Source: CAYSSG01 sp964433635
GTDB lineage: Bacteria; Atribacterota; Phoenicimicrobiia; Phoenicimicrobiales; Stramentimicrobiaceae
DNA: 12,047 nt
Reading direction: 5' to 3'
Assembly: GCA_964433635.1 (NCBI GenBank)
Contig: CAYSSG010000053.1
Coordinates: 1-12,047 of the forward strand
Numbering within the stretch: position 1 is the stretch's first letter; every line of letters begins with the position of its first letter. The position numbers and the translations under genes were made by a program. This document shows, in pieces, positions 6,575 through 12,047 of this stretch. The notes beneath the pieces are model-generated. The model searched no databases. It saw only the letters and a program-made list of their open reading frames with translations, and was not told where the DNA came from.

Positions 6575-8859
6575 ATGCAATTTGATAAATTTACAGTGAA
6601 GGCACAGGAAGCCATTAGTCAGGCCCAACAGTTGGCTTTGCAGAATAATCACCAGGAAATCAAGTGCGAACATCTGCTTCTGGCTTTAATTCAGCAGAGA
6701 GAAGGAGTTATTCCTTCGGTTTTAACTAAATTAGAAGTGGACATTGCTGATTTGGCCTCATTTTTAGAAAAAAGATTAAAACAGCTCCCAAGTGTTTCTG
6801 GTGGCGGGGCTAATCAATATATCGGGAACGAATTAAATACAGTATTGAACAAGGCAACAAAAGAGGCGGCAAAATTAAAAGATGACTATATCAGCACCGA
6901 ACATCTTTTTCTGGCTTTAGTTGATTTGGAGGATAGTGATTTTACTCAATATTTAACGGCAAGAGGAGTGAATCGGGATCATGTTTACCGCGCATTGATG
7001 GATATCCGAGGGAATCAAAGAATAACTGATCAGAATCCTGAGGAGAAGTACCAGGCTCTGGAAAAGTATTCCCGGGACTTAACCCAATTAGCAAGACAGG
7101 GAAAATTGGACCCGGTGATTGGCAGGGATGATGAAATCAGGCGTATCATGCAAGTCCTGTCACGAAGAACAAAAAATAATCCGGTATTGATCGGTGAACC
7201 CGGGGTAGGGAAAACCGCTATTGTTGAAGGTTTGGCTCGTAGAATCGTAAGTGGTGATGTTCCGGAAGGATTGAAAAATAAGAGAGTCATTGCCCTGGAT
7301 ATCAGTGCTCTGGTAGCTGGTGCAAAATTCAGAGGAGAATTTGAAGATCGCCTGAAGGCTGTTTTGAAGGAAGTTGAAAAAGCGTCAGGAACAATTATTC
7401 TGTTTATTGACGAGATGCATACACTGGTTGGTGCAGGAGCTGCTGAAGGAGCGATTGATGCATCCAATATGCTGAAACCTGCTTTAGCAAGAGGTGAGTT
7501 GCATTGTATTGGTGCCACTACCTTGAAAGAGTACCGAAAATATATTGAGAAAGATGCAGCTTTAGAAAGAAGATTTCAGATGGTTCTGGTAAAAGAGCCG
7601 ACAGTTGAAGATACAATTGCTATTTTGCGAGGATTAAAAGAACGTTATGAAGTACACCATGGAGTAAAAATTATGGATTCGGCATTAATTGCTGCTGCAA
7701 CATTGTCTAATCGCTACATTAGTGATCGATTTTTGCCTGATAAGGCGATTGATCTGGTTGATGAGGCAGCATCCGGACTGCGGATGGAGATTGACAGCAT
7801 GCCCATTGAGATCGACGAAATCGAGCGAAAGATCATGCAGCTGCAGATTGAAAAACAGGCTTTAAAGAAGGAAANNNNNNNNNNNNNNNNNNNNNNNNNN
7901 NNNNNNNNNNNNNNNNNNNNNNNNNNNNNNNNNNNNNNNNNNNNNNNNNNNNNNNNNNNNNNNNNNNNNNNNNNAAAAAAAGAGTGGTAGGGCAGGATGA
8001 AGCAGTCAATCTGGTTTCCAATGCCATTCGTCGTTCCAGGGTAGGTATTTCAGATCCCGGTCGTCCGGTAGGTTCTTTTATTTTTATGGGTCCGACAGGT
8101 GTAGGTAAAACAGAGTTAGCCCGCAGCCTGGCAGCTTTTCTATTCAATGATGAGAATGCCCTGGTAAGAATTGATATGTCTGAGTATATGGAAAAACACA
8201 GTGTTGCCAGGTTAATTGGTGCACCTCCTGGTTATGTCGGTTATGAAGAGGGAGGCCAATTAACTGAAATTGTAAGACGGAGACCTTATTCAGTTATTCT
8301 TTTTGATGAAATTGAAAAAGCCCATCATGATGTTTTTAACATATTACTACAGATTATGGACGACGGAAGACTGACGGATGGGCAGGGCCGAGTGGTGAAT
8401 TTCAGGAACACAATCTTAATCATGACTTCCAATATAGGCAGTCAGTATATCTACCAGTTGAATTCAGAGAATAAAGAGGAATTGGTAGAGCATATCAATC
8501 AGGTGCTGAGAGAGCATTTTAAGCCTGAATTTTTAAATCGTTTAGATGAGATTGTTACTTTCAATCGTCTGGACAAAGAACAAATTATCCAGATTGTCGA
8601 TATCCAGCTCGCTATATTGCAGAAGCGCTTGATGGACAAGAAAATAGATTTAACTGTGACTTCCCGAGCCAAGGATGTAATTGCAGAGAGGGGATTTGAT
8701 CCCCAGTTCGGGGCAAGGCCATTAAAAAGGACGATTCAAAAATACATTCAGGATCCTTTAGCTTTGCTCATGCTGGAAGGAGAGGTCAAAGAGAAGGGTC
8801 ACATCAAGGTTGGATATGATGAAAAACAGCAAGGAATGACCTTTACCCATATAGGTTAA
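6575..8859 (+). CDS. clpB: ATP-dependent disaggregase ClpB (interrupted by a scaffold gap)
   Basis: ClpB is a hexameric AAA+ chaperone that works with DnaK to pull proteins out of aggregates. The N-terminal Clp repeats cover residues 1 to about 150 (FDKFTVKAQEAI...). NBD1 has Walker A GEPGVGKT at 207-214 and Walker B FIDE ending at Glu280. Residue 433 is the last before 100 N at 7875-7974. After the gap, RVVGQDEAV begins NBD2, with Walker A GPTGVGKT at 8089-8112, Walker B ILFDEIEKAH, sensor block MTSNIGS and the C-terminal GFDPQFGARPLKR. The gap removes nearly all of the coiled-coil middle domain, the feature that distinguishes ClpB from ClpA and ClpC. The call rests on the ClpB-like YQALEKYSRDLT linker and NBD sequences. 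The ATG follows AAAGGAG (6558-6564) by 10 bases. The two halves are in different frames only because the N run is a placeholder. Confidence 0.93.
7875..7974. other. Scaffold gap of 100 N inside clpB
   Basis: The run of exactly 100 N is the conventional placeholder for a gap of unknown size. One base of an incomplete codon precedes it (7874) and the NBD2 frame begins a codon at 7975, so an intact gene needs a gap length of 3n+2, which 100 is not. From usual ClpB spacing about 133 residues are missing, which implies roughly 400 bases. Confidence 0.95.
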
Positions 8860-8910
8860 GAAGCACTGCTCTGTTTTTTTCTGATTTTTAACATTCAGCA
8901 GAATTTAAAG

Positions 8911-8964
8911 AAAAGGCAGTAAAAGGTAAATTGTCTATTCATTTTTCACCTTTGACTGCCTTTT
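8911..8964. terminator. Bidirectional terminator hairpin between clpB and dctM
   Basis: A 17-base arm at 8911-8927 (AAAAGGCAGTAAAAGGT) pairs with 8948-8964 with a single mismatch around a 20-base loop. The arm ends are A-rich on one side and T-rich on the other, so a transcript from either direction ends the stem in a short U run. It sits between the convergent clpB and TRAP genes, 51 bases after the clpB stop and 14 bases from the dctM stop. Confidence 0.65.
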
Positions 8965-8978
8965 CAATATGGTTTTAT

Positions 8979-10268
8979 TCAGGGGATATATAATCCCGAT
9001 GACACCGGTAACAACAGGCTGATTTGAGGTATGAAGGTAAGGATAATCAGAGCAACAATTGCAGCAATGAGATAAGGCCAGATTTCACCAGCTACCTTAT
9101 CAAGGGTACTTTTAACTAAATTGGCAGCAACGTAAAGGTTAACTGCTACCGGTGGCGTTATCTGTCCGATTGCTAACGCAATGACAAAGATAATACCGAA
9201 AAAGAGAGGATCAATCTTATAATAAGTGAGAATGGGCATAAAAATGGGCATAAAGACATAAATAATGGAAATGGCATCCAAAAACATTCCAGCGATCAAG
9301 ATTGCGAAATTAGCCAATAGAAGAATCACAATGGGACTCCTGGCAATCTGGATAATTGTTTCCGCAATGGTATCAATGACACCGAGAACAGCTGCGGCAA
9401 TGGAAAATTGTGTAGCAAAAGTAACGACAAACATAACAACCGAAGAGGTAATAACGGAATCTACCAAAGTCTGGTAAAGGTTATTTAGATCCAGTGTATG
9501 ATAAACGAACAAACCGACAAAAATGCTGTAAAACACTGCAAACACTGCTGCTTCAGTTGGAGTTGCAATACCGGCATAAATCCCACCGAGTATAATGACA
9601 GGAGCCAGTAATGCCCAGATCGTTTCTTTGAAGGTCTGCCAAATTTCCTGAGCAGAACCCCGTTCCCGAATTCCCCGGTATCCTCTTTTCCTGGAAATCA
9701 GATAAGCGGCGAAGATAAGGCAGATGCCAACAAAGATTCCGGGTATCACACCTCCCAAAAAGAGTGCACCTACAGAGACATCGGTCACATTCCCATAGAT
9801 AATAAAGGCAATGCTCGGAGGAATGACAATCGCCAGACCGCTGGCAGCAGCAATCGTGGCAGCAGAAAAATTCTTATCATATTTCTGCTTAATCATTGCC
9901 GGAATCATTGTAAGGCCGACGGCTGCCGTGGTAGCTGGACCTGAACCGGATACAGCTCCCCAGAACATACAGGTTAACACGCCAGCTATCGCAAGCCCAC
10001 CTGCTGAACGACCCACGATAATGGTCGCCAGATCAGATATTTTTTGTGCTAACTTTGCCTTGGACATGAGGGTACCTGCTAGGATAAAGAAGGGTATGGC
10101 GATCAATGGAAATTTGGCAATACCGGAAGAATAATTCCGTGAAATCATTGTTACACCGATATCGAATTGCCAGATGGCAAAGACAGAGGCAAAACCGATA
10201 GCTGTTCCGATAGGAACGCCAATGAATAAAAGGATGAAAAAAATACCAAAGAGGATTGCAATTTCCAT
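8979..10268 (-). CDS. dctM: TRAP transporter large permease DctM
   Basis: This 429-aa inner-membrane protein is the large permease of a tripartite ATP-independent periplasmic transporter. It moves the substrate using an ion gradient, normally sodium, with no ATP. It is almost wholly hydrophobic, with about a dozen membrane segments. Family blocks are LLFIGVPIGTAIG near the N-terminus, SGSGPATTAAVG, PPSIAFIIYGN, GGVIPGI, PTEAAVFAVFYS, and QITPPVAVNLYVAAN near the C-terminus. Length is typical. GGAGG, inside the last codons of dctQ, precedes its ATG, and the two genes are 2 bases apart, so they are translationally coupled. The substrate cannot be read from this subunit; TRAP systems mostly carry organic acids. 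Confidence 0.93.
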   Translation of the reverse strand: MEIAILFGIFFILLFIGVPIGTAIGFASVFAIWQFDIGVTMISRNYSSGIAKFPLIAIPFFILAGTLMSKAKLAQKISDLATIIVGRSAGGLAIAGVLTCMFWGAVSGSGPATTAAVGLTMIPAMIKQKYDKNFSAATIAAASGLAIVIPPSIAFIIYGNVTDVSVGALFLGGVIPGIFVGICLIFAAYLISRKRGYRGIRERGSAQEIWQTFKETIWALLAPVIILGGIYAGIATPTEAAVFAVFYSIFVGLFVYHTLDLNNLYQTLVDSVITSSVVMFVVTFATQFSIAAAVLGVIDTIAETIIQIARSPIVILLLANFAILIAGMFLDAISIIYVFMPIFMPILTYYKIDPLFFGIIFVIALAIGQITPPVAVNLYVAANLVKSTLDKVAGEIWPYLIAAIVALIILTFIPQISLLLPVSSGLYIP

Positions 10269-10270
10269 TA

Positions 10271-10747
10271 CTATACTTCCTCCTCTATGTGATGAAATTC
10301 TTTGATTGTTCCTTTGATAATATTCTTAAAGATGAATAAGGAAAAGATGGGTGTTCCGATGGTATAAATCCATTGAGGTATCCTTAATGCCTCACTTTCC
10401 ATATGGAAAAGGGTTACATCCATATAGATTTCCCTGATAGCATAATAATCAACCATAAGAAACAGTAGAATAGCCATCAGGGCAGATATTAATGCGGCAA
10501 TTTTCCTGGGAATTTTAGGCAATTTTTCATAGATCGTCATCATACCCAAATGGGCACCTCTTTCAAAGGCAATAGCAATCCCCAGGGTAGTCATCCAGAC
10601 AAAAAAATGAATGGTAATTTCTTCAGTAAAAGCAAATGACAGGTGAAAAAACCATCGACTTAATACATTGATAAACGCGATAGAAGCCATAATGAATAAT
10701 AAAACTGCTGAAATGAGCTCTTCCGGGACAATTTTGTTTATTCTCAT
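10271..10747 (-). CDS. dctQ: TRAP transporter small permease DctQ
   Basis: This 158-aa protein has four predicted membrane helices, at roughly residues 12-35, 44-63, 83-104 and 125-143, the standard DctQ layout. The family block after helix 1 is present (SRWFFHLSFAFTEEI), as is the GAHLGM motif after helix 2. DctQ pairs with DctM and is needed for assembly and for docking of the loaded DctP. AAGGGG on the minus strand precedes the ATG. It follows dctP across an 82-base spacer that holds a hairpin, and it is coupled to dctM downstream. Confidence 0.9.
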   Translation of the reverse strand: MRINKIVPEELISAVLLFIMASIAFINVLSRWFFHLSFAFTEEITIHFFVWMTTLGIAIAFERGAHLGMMTIYEKLPKIPRKIAALISALMAILLFLMVDYYAIREIYMDVTLFHMESEALRIPQWIYTIGTPIFSLFIFKNIIKGTIKEFHHIEEEV

Positions 10748-10776
10748 ATTGCATCCCCTTACGATTTATAAAATAA

Positions 10777-10804
10777 AAGGGGGATAAAAATCGGTATCCC
10801 CCTT
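10777..10804 (-). terminator. Attenuator-like hairpin between dctP and dctQ
   Basis: AAGGGGGAT (10777-10785) and ATCCCCCTT (10796-10804) form a perfect 9-pair stem with a 10-base loop. On the minus strand the stem is followed by TTTTATTTTAT, giving a leaky terminator just after dctP. Partial termination here would yield more binding protein than permease. It could also stabilise the 3' end of a dctP-only transcript. Confidence 0.65.
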
Positions 10805-10829
10805 GTGATCATCTTGAATCGATATTCTA

Positions 10830-11897
10830 CTATTTATTCATATCTGCCAAAGCTGTATCGACCAGGTCTTTGCCGATAATGTCAATCCATTTTTCTGTCA
10901 CAGGCTGGGTTACCTTCATAAAAGCATCCAATTGTTCCGGTGTCAGCTCAACAACTTCTGCGCCCTGACTTTTTACATAGGCTACCTGATCGAAAATTTC
11001 CTGTTCATCCCCAAATTTTTCTTTCAGTATGTTGATTGATTTGTCTCCGTCAAGTCCTCTTCTTACATAGGCTTTTTCCCATTCGGCAGCGTCTCGGGCT
11101 GCTTCTTTGACTGCTACTTTTATCACATCCGGAAAAGATTCCCATACTCTTTTATTAACACAAAAGATAAGCGGATCAGCCAGATAGTTCCAGTTGGTGA
11201 TATATTTATGGTATTCCCAGATTTTCACCGGCAGTAAAACACCATAGGGATTTTCCTGACCATCTACGGCACCCTGCTGGAATCCGGTAACGGCATCAGC
11301 CCAATTCATATGAATGGGATCAGCACCCAATGCTTTGAAGATATCATCATAGATAGCAGTCGGGCAAACTCGAACCCTTAATCCTTTCATATCCTCCGGA
11401 GAAGTGATCGGTCTGACACTGTTGGTAACTTGACGGAATCCGTTCTCACCCCAGGCTAGTGCTATGACCTGCATCTTTTCCATTTCCTCAAAAATCATCT
11501 GACCAGTTTTACCATTTTCAATTCGATCCAGATTTTCAAATGAATTAATAAAGAAGGGCAGGGAAAACAGATTATGAGACTTTACCACTGACGAGGAATT
11601 AATTGTTGATTCTACCGCGAAATCGATACTTCCTTCAGCAACAGCCTGCAGCCAGTTCATCTGTTTGCCTGCAAGAAGCTGACTGCCCCAATAAGGTTTG
11701 GCGACAATTTTGCCATTCGTTTTTTCGGCAATCAAATCTGCCCATCTCTGGGCGCCCATTCCCCAACCCATTGTATTTCCTACATTCACAGTCATAGTAT
11801 ATTCTTTCTTGGGTGTAAACTCTGCAGCTGAGACAATAAAGAAGCAATTTACGATCATAGCTAAAATAAGCATACTGAGTATGAACAATTTTTTCAT
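10830..11897 (-). CDS. dctP: TRAP transporter substrate-binding protein DctP
   Basis: This 355-aa exported protein captures the substrate and delivers it to DctQM. A signal peptide covers residues 1 to about 25 (MKKLFILSML...FFIVSAAEF). The family core is SPEDMKGLRVRV (166-177), in which Arg174 or Arg176 should be the arginine that pairs with a carboxylate of the ligand, followed by ALGADPIHMNWADAVTGFQQ and GAVDGQENP (209-217). I chose ATG 11897 because AGGAGG (minus strand, 11907-11912) lies 9 bases upstream and a clean signal peptide starts there; a longer frame from 11942 would put 15 polar residues in front of it. The arginine motif implies an organic acid ligand, whose identity is unknown. 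Confidence 0.92.
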   Translation of the reverse strand: MKKLFILSMLILAMIVNCFFIVSAAEFTPKKEYTMTVNVGNTMGWGMGAQRWADLIAEKTNGKIVAKPYWGSQLLAGKQMNWLQAVAEGSIDFAVESTINSSSVVKSHNLFSLPFFINSFENLDRIENGKTGQMIFEEMEKMQVIALAWGENGFRQVTNSVRPITSPEDMKGLRVRVCPTAIYDDIFKALGADPIHMNWADAVTGFQQGAVDGQENPYGVLLPVKIWEYHKYITNWNYLADPLIFCVNKRVWESFPDVIKVAVKEAARDAAEWEKAYVRRGLDGDKSINILKEKFGDEQEIFDQVAYVKSQGAEVVELTPEQLDAFMKVTQPVTEKWIDIIGKDLVDTALADMNK

Positions 11898-11946
11898 TAC
11901 AGATTTCCTCCTGGTTCTAATTAATAAACAACTTTCATTCAATTTT

Positions 11947-11966
11947 ATTTAACTATATTTAACTAT
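11947..11966. repeat. Tandem 10-bp repeat upstream of dctP
   Basis: ATTTAACTAT occurs twice, directly abutting (11947-11956 and 11957-11966), 50 bases upstream of the dctP start. The 10-base period is close to one helical turn, which suits a regulator binding the same face twice. In such AT-rich DNA chance is a fair alternative. Confidence 0.45.
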
Positions 11967-11985
11967 CTTATATGATATTAACTTT

Positions 11986-11994
11986 TCACCTCCT
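11986..11994 (-). promoter_or_regulatory. Orphan Shine-Dalgarno sequence
   Basis: The minus strand reads AGGAGGTGA, a near-perfect match to the 16S rRNA anti-Shine-Dalgarno sequence. It begins just after the stop of the partial gene at the right edge. No ATG, GTG or TTG follows within 4-15 bases. It is either a relic of a lost gene or a chance match. Confidence 0.35.
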
Positions 11995-11997
11995 TTT

Positions 11998-12045
11998 TTA
12001 TTTCAATTCAGGTTTTTCAATGTATTGTGCCAGCTTATCCAAAAA
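11998..12045 (-). CDS. C-terminal end of a gene upstream of dctP (partial)
   Basis: The minus strand enters the right edge with 15 open codons reading FLDKLAQYIEKPELK and ends at TAA (11998-12000). The composition looks like a real amphipathic C-terminal helix, while the other two frames stop or look uncodonic. The product cannot be identified. It ends about 100 bases before dctP on the same strand, so it may belong to the same operon, where TRAP loci often carry a catabolic enzyme or regulator for the transported acid. Confidence 0.45.
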   Translation of the reverse strand, partial: FLDKLAQYIEKPELK

Positions 12046-12047
12046 GC

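Noticed and set aside
7030..7518. A long open frame on the minus strand inside clpB
   Set aside because: It lies antisense to conserved NBD1 sequence, lacks a ribosome site and has no recognisable domain; it is a codon-bias shadow.
9811..10134. Open frame on the plus strand opposite dctM
   Set aside because: It mirrors conserved membrane helices of DctM and has no independent start signals.
11698..11952. Plus-strand open frame opposite the dctP start
   Set aside because: It is the complement of the signal peptide and N-terminal region of DctP, with no supporting signals.
1..12047. CRISPR array, tRNA, rRNA, IS element or phage genes
   Set aside because: No regularly spaced repeats, cloverleaf candidates, transposase motifs or paired terminal repeats were seen on either strand by eye.

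Overview
The window is AT-rich bacterial DNA with strong Shine-Dalgarno sites. Its gene content points to a fermenting anaerobe: a B12-dependent aminomutase-type enzyme, maturation genes for selenium-dependent molybdenum hydroxylases, and a TRAP carboxylate transporter. A clostridial or Halanaerobium-like Firmicute, or a candidate phylum such as Atribacterota, would fit. No rRNA or other phylogenetic marker is present, so this placement is an inference. One run of 100 N (7875-7974) marks a scaffold gap.

Region 1 (1-3374, + strand) is a compact three-gene unit. It comprises an 82-aa protein resembling the dimerisation domain of ornithine/lysine aminomutases, a 619-aa protein with an N-terminal cobalamin-binding Rossmann domain followed by a TIM-barrel aminomutase domain, and a 381-aa P-loop protein resembling the aminomutase reactivase subunit KamB. 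The domains of D-ornithine 4,5-aminomutase (OraE) and lysine 5,6-aminomutase (KamD/KamE) are all there, but in a different order and divided differently between polypeptides. The axial-histidine motif and the PLP-lysine position are also non-canonical. This is the best candidate for an undescribed system in the window.

Region 2 (3375-5734, + strand) mixes intact and decaying genes. An EamA-type permease survives only as its two ends (3388-3722). An intact, translationally coupled yqeC-mocA pair follows (3864-5272). Behind it lie remnants of a YqeB/EF2563-type gene (5282-5386) and of a molybdopterin-binding protein gene (5430-5646). The usual maturation cluster for selenium-dependent molybdenum hydroxylases therefore seems to have been half lost.

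Region 3 (5735-8859, + strand) holds a bifunctional-nuclease/UVR-domain protein with its own promoter and terminator, then the disaggregase gene clpB. The middle domain of clpB falls in the scaffold gap.

Region 4 (8860-12047, - strand) is a dctP-dctQ-dctM TRAP transporter operon, convergent with clpB and separated from it by a long, probably bidirectional terminator hairpin. A second hairpin between dctP and dctQ probably lowers expression of the membrane subunits relative to the binding protein. The window ends in the last codons of a probable upstream gene of the same operon. No tRNA, rRNA, CRISPR array, IS element or integrase was seen.
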